From assembly GCA_016844515.1 (NCBI GenBank), contig JAERMP010000025.1:1-14430 (forward strand): a stretch of 14,430 nt of DNA, read 5' to 3'. This document shows positions 7,548 through 14,044 of the stretch, one piece after another; position 1 is the stretch's first letter, and the number at the start of each line of letters is the position of its first letter. The position numbers and the translations under genes are program-made. This DNA comes from Thermoleophilia bacterium. GTDB taxonomy: Bacteria > Actinomycetota > Thermoleophilia > Gaiellales > Gaiellaceae. The notes under the pieces were generated by a model that ran no database searches, was not told the origin of the DNA, and saw only the letters and a program-made list of their open reading frames with translations.

Positions 7548-8175
7548 GGGGGCGATTGTAGAGTCGGAGGCGTTGAGTGCAACGCGAACGCGGTACTCCG
7601 TGCTCGGCTGGGGCGTCGGCGAGCTCTGGACGTTCGGTGCTGTCGTGCTCGCTCACGACTTCGACTTCGGCGACGACGAGTCGAGCGTCGGCGTCGCGGA
7701 CGGCTCGCGGGCACACCCCCCCAAGGGGGCGACAAGCCCCCCATCCGGCACGGTAGCTCGGAAATCGTCACGGATGGGATACGCCTTCGCGCCGACTTCG
7801 CACCCTGGAAGCGCGTCGGGCCCAGGGGTTACGCCGAAGGAGTTGGCGAAACGCGTGACGGACTATCTCGCGGGCGCCGCCGTGGCGTTGGACGACGTCG
7901 AGCTCGACCTCTCTTGGGCCACACCATTTCAGCGCGCCGTTGCCGATGCGCTTCGCGGTGTGCCTCGCGGCGAGTTCGTGACGTACGGCGAGCTCGCGGC
8001 GCTCGCGGGATACCCGGGCGCCGCCAGAGCCGCGGGGACGTTCTGCGCCGCGAACCGGTTCGCGCTCCTCGTACCTTGCCACCGCGTTGTCGGCGCCACT
8101 GGGATCGGGGGCTACGGTGCCACCGGCGTCGGTGTCAAGCGGCGGTTGCTCGCGCTCGAGGGCGTCCTCTTGTGA
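7546..8175 (+). CDS. ogt: Methylated-DNA-[protein]-cysteine S-methyltransferase
   Basis: A suicide repair protein that moves the alkyl group from O6-alkylguanine in DNA to its own cysteine. The C-terminal domain is clear: 'TPFQRAVADALRGVPRGEFVTYGELAALAG' (126-155), 'PGAARAAG' (157-164) with the arginine that flips out the base, and 'LLVPCHRVVG' (174-183) with acceptor Cys178, then 'GGYG' and 'LLALEG'. The N-terminal domain is represented by 'YSVLGWGVGELWT' (17-29). The linker between them (about residues 42-95, Ser/Pro/Gly-rich) is longer than usual and its DNA is rich in inverted repeats. The start is uncertain: ATG 7546 overlaps the divergent start codon, while TTG 7573 lies behind a TAGAGT box and gives 200 residues. 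The stop overlaps the whiA start by four bases (GTGA). Confidence 0.9.
   Translation: MGAIVESEALSATRTRYSVLGWGVGELWTFGAVVLAHDFDFGDDESSVGVADGSRAHPPKGATSPPSGTVARKSSRMGYAFAPTSHPGSASGPGVTPKELAKRVTDYLAGAAVALDDVELDLSWATPFQRAVADALRGVPRGEFVTYGELAALAGYPGAARAAGTFCAANRFALLVPCHRVVGATGIGGYGATGVGVKRRLLALEGVLL
7555..7582 (-). promoter_or_regulatory. Promoter of P5C dehydrogenase, leaderless type
   Basis: On the minus strand TACAAT (7560-7555) lies seven bases before the ATG, and TTGCAC (7582-7577) lies 16 bases upstream of it as a -35-like element. On the plus strand TAGAGT (7559-7564) overlaps the same bases and lies eight bases before an in-frame TTG (7573) of ogt, so this may be a compact divergent promoter. 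Confidence 0.55.
7716..7778. repeat. Inverted-repeat cluster within ogt linker
   Basis: Three pairings lie within 63 bases: C7 (7716-7722) with GGGGG (7725-7729); GGGGGC (7725-7730) with GCCCCC (7736-7741) over loop GACAA; and CCCATCCG (7740-7747) with CGGATGGG (7771-7778). The first two are mutually exclusive. The stretch encodes about 21 linker residues between the two Ogt domains. Confidence 0.5.
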
Positions 8176-9098
8176 TCGCCTCCGAAGACGTACGGGAGGA
8201 GCTGGCCCGGATCGCGCCGAGTCGCGCCTGTGATCGGCGGGCCGAGCTCTCCGCGCTCTTCCACTCGGCCGGCAGCCTGCATCTCCGAGCCGGTGGAGAC
8301 TGGGCACTGCACCTCGACCTCGGGAGCGGAGCTGCTGCTCGCCGTGCCTTCACGTTGCTGCGGGATGTCGGAATCCGCTCGGAGATCCGAACATACCGGC
8401 GACGCGCCTTCGACCGTGCGACGCGGTACCAGTTGCACTTCGCAGGCGACGCCCACGCCCTCCATGTCCTCGCTACCGCCGGCGTCGTCGACAGGAGGCA
8501 CGCTCCGCTCGAGCGACCTCCGCGACGGGTCGTCGGACGAGCGTGCTGCCGCGCCGCCTATCTCCGTGGCGCATTCCTCGGAGGCGGCTCGCTGTCGGTT
8601 TCGCGCTCGCCGCACCTCGAGCTGCGTACGGCGTCGCGTGCGTCGGCGTCGTTCCTTTGTGAGATCGCCACTCTGGACGGCGGGACCCTCGCCGTTGCGG
8701 AGCGCTCGAACCACTCCGTCGCCTATGCGAAGAGCTGGGAGGCTATCGAGTCGGTGCTCGCGCTCATGGGCGCGTCGGAGACCGTCCTCGCTCTCGAAGA
8801 ACGTGCGGTCGTTGCAGAGACGAGCGCGCGCGCAAATCGGCTCGCCAACGCAGACCATGCGAACCTCGTGCGGACGAGCCGCTCGGCGCAGCTTCAGCTC
8901 GACGCTGTGGAGCGCCTTCGAGCCGCCGATCGGCTGGGACACCTACCGGATTCGCTTCGCGAGGCCGCCGAGCTCAGGCTTCGGCACCCGAGCGACTCCC
9001 TGCGCGAGCTCGCGGCCAGAACGAATCCTCCGGCGACGAAAGCGGCCGTTCACCGACGACTTCGTCGCCTCGAGGAGCTTGCCGACCGGCTGCCCTGA
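8172..9098 (+). CDS. whiA: DNA-binding protein WhiA
   Basis: WhiA is a regulator of Gram-positive bacteria, required for sporulation septation in Streptomyces and linked to cell division in Bacillus. The 308-residue protein starts at GTG 8172, overlapping the ogt stop by four bases; the N-terminal 'EDVREELARIAPSRACDRRAELSALFHSAGSLHL' is the standard family opening. The LAGLIDADG homing-endonuclease-like fold is marked by 'CCRAAYLRGAFLGGGSLS' (125-142), without the catalytic acidic pair expected of an active nuclease. 'ADHANLVRTSRSAQLQLDAVERL' (227-249) leads to the C-terminal helix-turn-helix: 'LPDSLREAAELRLRHPSDSLRELAARTNPPATKAAVHRRLRRLEELADRL' region, 258-307. The usual neighbours rapZ and yvcK are not upstream; ogt takes that place. 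gap follows after 159 bases. Confidence 0.95.
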   Translation: MIASEDVREELARIAPSRACDRRAELSALFHSAGSLHLRAGGDWALHLDLGSGAAARRAFTLLRDVGIRSEIRTYRRRAFDRATRYQLHFAGDAHALHVLATAGVVDRRHAPLERPPRRVVGRACCRAAYLRGAFLGGGSLSVSRSPHLELRTASRASASFLCEIATLDGGTLAVAERSNHSVAYAKSWEAIESVLALMGASETVLALEERAVVAETSARANRLANADHANLVRTSRSAQLQLDAVERLRAADRLGHLPDSLREAAELRLRHPSDSLRELAARTNPPATKAAVHRRLRRLEELADRLP

Positions 9099-9100
9099 CG

Positions 9101-9196
9101 AGCTGGTCGATGCCCCGATCTCGTCCGGATGCGCGATCTGGCGCGTCGGGGCTGGCTCACGCCCCGGCGACGGCGATCTCGTGGCATCAACCAGCT
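9101..9196 (+). other. Long inverted repeat between whiA and gap
   Basis: Arms of 14 bases (9101-9114 and 9183-9196) pair at 13 of 14 positions, the only mismatch being C9108/A9189. The enclosed 68 bases contain a second stem, GGGGC (9148-9152) with GCCCC (9161-9165), extendable by CGTC/GACG. A competing pairing joins GCCCCG (9112-9117) to CGGGGC (9147-9152) and would break the outer stem. The structure begins three bases after the whiA stop. It may be a terminator-like or attenuator structure, or a small structured RNA in the whiA-gap leader. Confidence 0.45.
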
Positions 9197-9214
9197 AGCT
9201 CGGAAAGCCGTGGC

Positions 9215-9253
9215 TAGACTCGCTTTCGGGAGACCCGCTCTCGACCACGGAGG
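9215..9253 (+). promoter_or_regulatory. gap promoter -10 and Shine-Dalgarno
   Basis: TAGACT (9215-9220) is a good -10 box, about 38 bases before the gap ATG, and GGAGG (9249-9253) lies four bases before it. Unlike uvrC, pruA and tpiA, this gene therefore seems to have a real leader of about 30 bases. An imperfect inverted repeat, CTAGC...GCTAG (9195-9217) with inner CGG/CCG, overlaps the -10 and could be an operator. Confidence 0.5.
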
Positions 9254-9257
9254 ACAG

Positions 9258-10256
9258 ATGGGCATTCGCGTCGGCATCAATGGATTCGGCCGCATCGGGC
9301 GGAACTTCTTCCGTGCGCAGAACGCGCTCGGGTCGGACATCGAGATCGTCGCGTTCAATGACCTCGGCGACGCCAAGACGATGGCTCACCTGCTCAGGTA
9401 CGACTCGAACCTGGGACCGTTCCCGGGGGAGGTCGAGCTCGGGGACGGAATCCTGCGCGCGGCAGGCGAAGAGGTGCGCATGCTCTCGGAGCGCGATCCG
9501 GCTGCGCTTCCGTGGGGCGAGCTCGGAGTTGACGTCGTCCTCGAGTCCACGGGCTTCTTCACCGACCGCGAAGGTGCGCAGAAGCACATGGACGCGGGTG
9601 CGAAGAAAGTTGTGATCTCGGCGCCGGCGACCGACCCGGACTTCACCGTCGTGCTGGGCGTGAACGACGATGCCTACGACCCGGAGACGCACCACATCGT
9701 CTCGAACGCCTCGTGTACGACGAACTGCGTCGCGCCGATGGCGAAGGTCCTCCACGAGCTGGGCGTGATCGAGTCGGGGTTCATGACGACGATCCACGCG
9801 TATACGAACGACCAGGTGATCCTCGACTTCCCGCACAAGGATCTCCGACGTGCGCGTGCTGCGGCCGTGAACCTGATCCCGACCTCGACCGGAGCTGCGA
9901 AGGCGATCGGGCTCGTGCTCCCGGAGCTCCAAGGGAAGGTCGACGGCATCTCGGTACGCGCGCCGGTCGCGACGGGCTCTCTTACCGATTTCGTCGTCCA
10001 GCTCGGCCGCGAGACGACCGTCGACGAGGTGAAGGGGGCGTTCCGCACCGCATCCACCGCGGGGCTCGCCGGAATCCTGCAGTACTCGGAGGACCCCCTT
10101 GTGTCGACTGATGTCAAGGGCAGCGCGTACTCGTGCGTCTTCGACAGCGAGCTCACGATGGTGCACGGGAGCAACGTGAAGGTCTTCGGTTGGTACGACA
10201 ACGAGTGGGGATACTCGTGCCGGCTGGTCGACGTGATCGGCAAGCTGCTCGGCTAA
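9258..10256 (+). CDS. gap: Glyceraldehyde-3-phosphate dehydrogenase, type I
   Basis: Catalyses the phosphorylating oxidation of glyceraldehyde-3-phosphate to 1,3-bisphosphoglycerate with NAD+, in cytosolic glycolysis. The 332-residue length is normal. The Rossmann dinucleotide loop is 'GINGFGRIGRNFFRA' (6-20), and Asn34-Asp35 at the end of strand 2 favours NAD over NADP. Catalytic Cys153 is in 'SNASCTTN' and base His180 in 'TTIHAYTNDQ'. 'HKDLRRARAAAVNLIPTSTGAAKAI' is the phosphate-binding and tetramer region, and 'WYDNEWGYS' closes the protein. ATG 9258 has GGAGG four bases upstream. pgk starts two bases after the stop, so the two are co-transcribed. Confidence 0.98.
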   Translation: MGIRVGINGFGRIGRNFFRAQNALGSDIEIVAFNDLGDAKTMAHLLRYDSNLGPFPGEVELGDGILRAAGEEVRMLSERDPAALPWGELGVDVVLESTGFFTDREGAQKHMDAGAKKVVISAPATDPDFTVVLGVNDDAYDPETHHIVSNASCTTNCVAPMAKVLHELGVIESGFMTTIHAYTNDQVILDFPHKDLRRARAAAVNLIPTSTGAAKAIGLVLPELQGKVDGISVRAPVATGSLTDFVVQLGRETTVDEVKGAFRTASTAGLAGILQYSEDPLVSTDVKGSAYSCVFDSELTMVHGSNVKVFGWYDNEWGYSCRLVDVIGKLLG

Positions 10257-10258
10257 CG

Positions 10259-11302
10259 ATGTATCGCCCGCGGTCCGTACGGGAGGCGGACGTCTCGGGA
10301 TGGAACGTCCTCGTCCGAGCCGACCTCAACGTTCCTCTCGAGGACGGACGGGTCGCTGACGACACGCGTATCCGCGCGTCGCTGCCGACACTCCGCTACC
10401 TCCTGGATCACGACGCGGCGAGAGTCGTGGTGTGCTCGCACCTCGGCCGTCCGAAGGGGCCGGATCCCGCCTTCGCGATAGCTCCAGTGGCGGACCGGCT
10501 CCGCGAGCTTCTCTCCGACGATCGTGTGCACGTGCTCGAGAACACCCGCTTCGACCCAGGGGAGACGAAGAACGACCTCGAGTCTGCGAAGCGGCTCGCG
10601 GACGGCATGGATCTCTTCGTCAACGACGCGTTCGGCTCTGCGCATCGAGCTCACGCGTCGACCGAAGGGGTCGCTCGGTTGCTGCCGGCATACGCCGGTC
10701 TGCTCCTCGAGCAGGAGCTCGAGATGCTCGGACGCCTGCTCGGCAACGTCGAGCGGCCATTCGTGCTCGTCGCAGGCGGCGCCAAGGTCGAGGACAAGCT
10801 CGGCGTTCTCGTCAACCTCGGGAGTCGCGCCGACGTCGTGCTCGTGGGCGGGAAGATGGCCGAGGAGCTGAGGAACGAGAATCCGCTCCCGTACGACGCC
10901 GAGCTTCCCGTCGACGTCGTCGCGGCGGCTGCCTTCGAGTCGGACGCTGAGAGCAAGGTTGCTCCCTACGGCGCGCTGCCCGAGGGCTGGCTCGGCCTCG
11001 ACATCGGGCCGGCAACGCGCAAGCTCTTCGCCGAGAAGATTCGTGCGGCGCGAACCGTGTTCTGGAACGGCCCGATGGGAGTCTTCGAGTGGCCGCGATT
11101 CGCCGCTGGCACGAAAGCGGTCGCCGAGGCGGTCGCCGACGCCGACGCTTTCACGGTCGTCGGAGGAGGGGACTCGGTGCGCGCGATCCAGGAGCTCGGC
11201 CTTGCCGACCGCGTCTCCTGGATCTCGACTGGTGGTGGAGCATCCCTCGAGCTCCTCGAGGGCCAGGAGCTCCCCGGCGTCGCAGCGATACCTGTGGCCT
11301 GA
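10259..11302 (+). CDS. pgk: Phosphoglycerate kinase, unusually short
   Basis: Transfers the acyl phosphate of 1,3-bisphosphoglycerate to ADP, the first ATP-yielding glycolytic step. The substrate and nucleotide motifs are intact: 'RADLNVP' (20-26), 'DDTRIRASLPT' (34-44), 'SHLGRPKG' (60-67), 'LENTRFDPGETKND' (93-106), 'NDAFGSAHRAHAS' (122-134), 'GGAKVEDK' (173-180), 'FWNGPMGVFEW' (268-278) and 'STGGGASLELLEGQELPG' (323-340). At 347 residues it is about 45-50 shorter than typical bacterial PGK. From recalled family sequences the loss falls in two places: after 'LRELL' (near 85) and between 'VGGKMAEELRNENP' and 'LPVDVV' (near 205-216). The frame is unbroken, so this is not a sequencing frameshift. 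The stop lies only five bases from the end of the convergent S9 peptidase gene. Confidence 0.95.
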   Translation: MYRPRSVREADVSGWNVLVRADLNVPLEDGRVADDTRIRASLPTLRYLLDHDAARVVVCSHLGRPKGPDPAFAIAPVADRLRELLSDDRVHVLENTRFDPGETKNDLESAKRLADGMDLFVNDAFGSAHRAHASTEGVARLLPAYAGLLLEQELEMLGRLLGNVERPFVLVAGGAKVEDKLGVLVNLGSRADVVLVGGKMAEELRNENPLPYDAELPVDVVAAAAFESDAESKVAPYGALPEGWLGLDIGPATRKLFAEKIRAARTVFWNGPMGVFEWPRFAAGTKAVAEAVADADAFTVVGGGDSVRAIQELGLADRVSWISTGGGASLELLEGQELPGVAAIPVA

Positions 11303-11307
11303 CTCCC

Positions 11308-13119
11308 TCAGCCCGGTCGGGCGACGCCCGGGACATGGCGGGCGAGGAAGTCGAGGATCGTGCCGACCTGACGGACGCGCTCGTCGACCTCGAAGGAGCT
11401 GTGCCCGGTCTCGTAGACGTAGACCTCGTGCGGGTGCTCGCGCGCCGCGAGCTTCTCGACATACGCCATGGCCTGGCGGTAGGGGCAGCGGCTGTCGTTC
11501 CTCCCGATCAGGACGAGAACCGGCACGCGCACCTGGTCGGCGAAGTTGATCGGGTTGCGATCACGCATGAGCTCGGGGACGTCCTTCGGCTCGTGCCCAC
11601 CGAGGAGGGCACGGTCGTACTCCTGGAGGAGTGGGGAGAGCTCGTCGTATCCGTCCTCGTAGTCGCCGACGGGTACGCCGGCTACTCCACAAATCCAGAG
11701 ATCAGGGTGCTTGCCGAGCTCGAGCAACGTGACGTAGCCACCCCACGAATAACCGGCGATCACGGCGCGCGCGGGATCAGCGATGCCGCGGTCGACGAGA
11801 TCTCGAAGACCAGCGTTCACGTCCTCGAGCTCCGGTCCGCCGATGTCCCCGATCAGTGCATCGCGCCACTCGCGCCCGTATCCGAGCGAGCCGCGGTAGT
11901 TGACCATCCCGACGACGAACCCGGCGTCGACATAGGCTTGCACCTCGGGCTGCCACCGATCCAGGTCCAGCCACGTCGGCCCGCCGTGCACGAACATCAT
12001 CACCGGGAAGGGCCCGCCCGAGTCATCCGGAGTAACGAAGAAGCCGTGGATCCGTTGGCCGTGCGGATTCTCGAAGTGCCATGACTCGTATCGGTGCGCT
12101 CCGAGATCGAGGCCTCCCGTCGGAGTGAGCAGCTCGACTCCCGCGTCATCCAGGACGAGCCGTCGTCGGTGTCCCTGCTCGTGCAAGAACCACACGCCAC
12201 CGTCCGGGCGAACACGGGCCTTCCAGATCACGCCCGGATCACTGGAGATCGGGTCGAGCGTCCCGGTTGCGAGCTCATAGCGGTACAGGCGATCTCGCCC
12301 CTGGAACCGGTTCTGGAGCAGGAGCGCCGAGCCGTCAGGCCACCAGTCCTGCGCAAACACAGCTCCCTCGAGGTCGACAGCCAGGTCCTGGCGCTCGCCG
12401 GTCGAGAGGTTCCAGAGCCCCGGCCTCTCGTCGCCCTCCCGGTCGTGCTCGAAGGCGAGTCGTTGATCGCCGGCGATCGGAGACCAGCACTTCGCGACGA
12501 TCGACATCCCCTCGTCGAGCTGCTCGCCAACGGTTGAGCCCGTGCGCGGGTCGACTACGCGAAGTGCGGTATGGAGGAGATCGCCGTGCTCCGCGTGCTC
12601 GACGCAGAGCAGCGACCCGTCAGACGAGAGGCCCCCGTGGAGGAAGCCGCCGATATCCACGCTCCCTATGCGGAGGGACTCGGCGGAAAGGGCGAGCCGT
12701 CGAGCCGGTTCGTTGTCGAGCGATACGTAGACGGCGAATCCGTCGCGGTTGCTGATTCCCGCTGCCACGATCCCGGGCGCTTGGGCCAGGCCCTCGTTCC
12801 AGCCGTGCGGGACGCCTTCGAGGAACGGCTGCGCCTCGCCCCCGTGAAACGGCTGGACGAGCCAGCGTCCGGACTCGTCACCGGTGTCGTCCTGGAACCA
12901 GAGGATTCCCTCTCCAGCGAGGGTCGGGGTGCCGTCGAGAAGGCCGACCGCGTGATCCGTCACCTGGCGCCGAGTGTCCGTCGCGATGTCCCAGGCATGC
13001 AGCTGCCACGTGCCCGACTCGTTCGACGCGTAGACGATGCGGTCAGGCGCTCGAGGCGACCATTCGGGAAGGAACGACACAGGCGCGCGAAAGCGCTGCT
13101 CCCAGAGCGCGAGAGTCAT
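11308..13119 (-). CDS. S9 family (prolyl-oligopeptidase-like) serine peptidase
   Basis: A 603-residue protein combining an N-terminal beta-propeller (about 10-345, repeated W/Y-x-D/G blades such as 'SPRAPDRIVYASNESGTWQLHAWD') with a C-terminal alpha/beta-hydrolase. The hydrolase shows 'FVHGGP' (376-381, oxyanion region), 'VNYRGSLGYG' (406-415), nucleophile Ser458 in 'GYSWGG', Asp542 in 'IGRNDSRCP' and His573 in 'TGHSSFE', in the order expected for the S9 triad. Such enzymes cleave short peptides or act as acylaminoacyl peptidases; the exact substrate is unknown. There is no signal peptide, so it is probably cytoplasmic. The gene is inserted head-on between pgk and tpiA. The ATG has no Shine-Dalgarno or TANNNT box, and its upstream region is a 164-bp palindromic element. 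Confidence 0.93.
   Translation of the reverse strand: MTLALWEQRFRAPVSFLPEWSPRAPDRIVYASNESGTWQLHAWDIATDTRRQVTDHAVGLLDGTPTLAGEGILWFQDDTGDESGRWLVQPFHGGEAQPFLEGVPHGWNEGLAQAPGIVAAGISNRDGFAVYVSLDNEPARRLALSAESLRIGSVDIGGFLHGGLSSDGSLLCVEHAEHGDLLHTALRVVDPRTGSTVGEQLDEGMSIVAKCWSPIAGDQRLAFEHDREGDERPGLWNLSTGERQDLAVDLEGAVFAQDWWPDGSALLLQNRFQGRDRLYRYELATGTLDPISSDPGVIWKARVRPDGGVWFLHEQGHRRRLVLDDAGVELLTPTGGLDLGAHRYESWHFENPHGQRIHGFFVTPDDSGGPFPVMMFVHGGPTWLDLDRWQPEVQAYVDAGFVVGMVNYRGSLGYGREWRDALIGDIGGPELEDVNAGLRDLVDRGIADPARAVIAGYSWGGYVTLLELGKHPDLWICGVAGVPVGDYEDGYDELSPLLQEYDRALLGGHEPKDVPELMRDRNPINFADQVRVPVLVLIGRNDSRCPYRQAMAYVEKLAAREHPHEVYVYETGHSSFEVDERVRQVGTILDFLARHVPGVARPG
11318..11330. terminator. Hairpin just past pgk stop
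   Basis: CGGGC (11318-11322) pairs with GCCCG (11326-11330) over GAC, 15 bases after the pgk stop and inside the 3' end of the convergent peptidase gene. It is the only hairpin near enough to end pgk transcription; there is no T-run. Confidence 0.25.
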
Positions 13120-13122
13120 CGA

Positions 13123-13286
13123 GATGCCTGATCGGAAATTGGCGCGCAGTCGGGGGCGGTCACGACCAAGCCGGGCGTCGCCCTCACACGTCGTGCAGGC
13201 TCGAAGCCTGTGCGGCGCGCGAGGGTGGAGATTCGGCGCAGCGTCGTGGCCGTCATTCGGCCCGCGTGAATTTCCGATCAGGCATC
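13123..13286. repeat. 164-bp imperfect palindrome with 18-bp perfect ends
   Basis: GATGCCTGATCGGAAATT (13123-13140) recurs exactly as its reverse complement at 13269-13286. Further bases pair around the same centre: CGCG (13143-13146) with CGCG (13263-13266), and CGGTCACGAC (13157-13166) with GTCGTGGCCG (13243-13252), nine of ten plus one wobble. CAGGCT/AGCCTG (13196-13210) forms a hairpin within two bases of the centre. The whole may be a small non-autonomous (MITE-like) element or a long stem-loop; no flanking target duplication is obvious. It fills most of the peptidase/tpiA divergent gap and starts three bases from the peptidase ATG. Confidence 0.7.
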
Positions 13287-13313
13287 CAGTCCGAGGCTAA
13301 CAGGCGCGTGGCC

Positions 13314-13319
13314 TAAGAT
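13314..13319 (+). promoter_or_regulatory. -10 box of tpiA, leaderless type
   Basis: TAAGAT lies eight bases before the GTG start of tpiA, with no Shine-Dalgarno between them. Transcription would begin at or next to the start codon. No clear -35 is seen 17 bases upstream. Confidence 0.5.
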
Positions 13320-13327
13320 CGGCGCTA

Positions 13328-14044
13328 GTGCTCGTCGCAGGGAACTGGAAGATGTTCAAGGGCGCCCACGAGGCGCGGGCCTTCGCCACCCGGATTCGTC
13401 ACCTTCCCGAGCGCACACAGGGAGTCGAGGTCGCCGTCTGCCCGCCGTTCGTCTCGCTCTCCGCGACGCTGCAGGGTCTCGGTGAGGGGAGCCTCGTGCG
13501 CGTCTACGCGCAGAACGTCCACTGGGAGCTCGACGGCGCCTTCACGGGCGAGGTCTCGGCGCCCATGCTGCTCGAGCTCGGGGTCAAGGGAGCCATCGTC
13601 GGCCACTCCGAGCGACGCCAGTACTTCGGCGAGACGGACGAGACGGTGCGGCGACGGGCTGAGGCCGCCCTCGAGGCAGGTCTCTGGGTCATCGCGTGCG
13701 TGGGTGAGACGGGGGCCGAGCGCGAGGGCAGCGAGACCGAGGCCGTCCTCGCGCGCCAGGTCGCGGTCCTTCCCCGGCATGAGCGGCTCGTGATCGCCTA
13801 CGAGCCCGTGTGGGCGATCGGAACCGGGCGTACGGCGACGCCGGAGATGGCCCAGGAAGCGCACGCGTTCATAAAGTCCCTGCATGGCGCTCCGGTGCTC
13901 TACGGCGGCTCGGTCAAGCCCGAGAACGCGCTCGTGCTACTGGGGCAGCCCGACGTCGACGGCGCGCTCGTCGGCGGTGCGGCGTTGGACACGGTGTCAT
14001 TCGAGGCGATCTGTCTCGCGGGCGCCGAGGCCGCTACTCGGTGA
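13328..14044 (+). CDS. tpiA: Triosephosphate isomerase
   Basis: Interconverts dihydroxyacetone phosphate and glyceraldehyde-3-phosphate. Active-site residues are present: Asn6 and Lys8 in 'AGNWKMFK', His93 in 'IVGHSERRQYFGETDE', Glu159 in 'IAYEPVWAIGTG', the mobile loop 6 (160-170), and the phosphate-binding 'LYGGSVKPENA' (191-201) and 'ALVGGAAL'. The GTG start puts 'MLVAGNWKMF' at the usual place. At 238 residues it is about 10-15 shorter than typical TPI; the trimming seems to fall before 'HERLVIAYEP' (near 148-152) and before 'LYGGS' (near 183-190). Its stop overlaps the gpmI start by four bases. It has been separated from gap-pgk by the peptidase gene and a palindrome. Confidence 0.97.
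   Translation: MLVAGNWKMFKGAHEARAFATRIRHLPERTQGVEVAVCPPFVSLSATLQGLGEGSLVRVYAQNVHWELDGAFTGEVSAPMLLELGVKGAIVGHSERRQYFGETDETVRRRAEAALEAGLWVIACVGETGAEREGSETEAVLARQVAVLPRHERLVIAYEPVWAIGTGRTATPEMAQEAHAFIKSLHGAPVLYGGSVKPENALVLLGQPDVDGALVGGAALDTVSFEAICLAGAEAATR

Noticed and set aside
6025..7716. Long minus-strand open frame of 563 codons over pruA
   Set aside because: Arg/Gly/Ala-rich composition with no motifs; it is a shifted frame of the clearly coding pruA gene, a common effect of high GC.
6858..8171. Upstream extension of the whiA frame across ogt and pruA
   Set aside because: WhiA homology begins at GTG 8172; the upstream part is Arg-rich and overlaps two well-supported genes.
8172..9098. WhiA as an active homing endonuclease
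   Set aside because: The LAGLIDADG-like fold is present but the motif reads LRGAFLGGGS without the catalytic acidic residue, and the C-terminal helix-turn-helix and context fit WhiA.
9129..9257. N-terminal extension of GAPDH
   Set aside because: The family begins at the MGIRVGINGFG start at 9258, which has a good GGAGG; the upstream codons lie in structured intergenic DNA.
13037..13300. 87-codon plus-strand reading frame across the palindromic element
   Set aside because: It overlaps the start of the peptidase gene, is very Arg/Ser-rich as expected from a GC-rich non-coding frame, and its C-terminal part is encoded by the palindrome.
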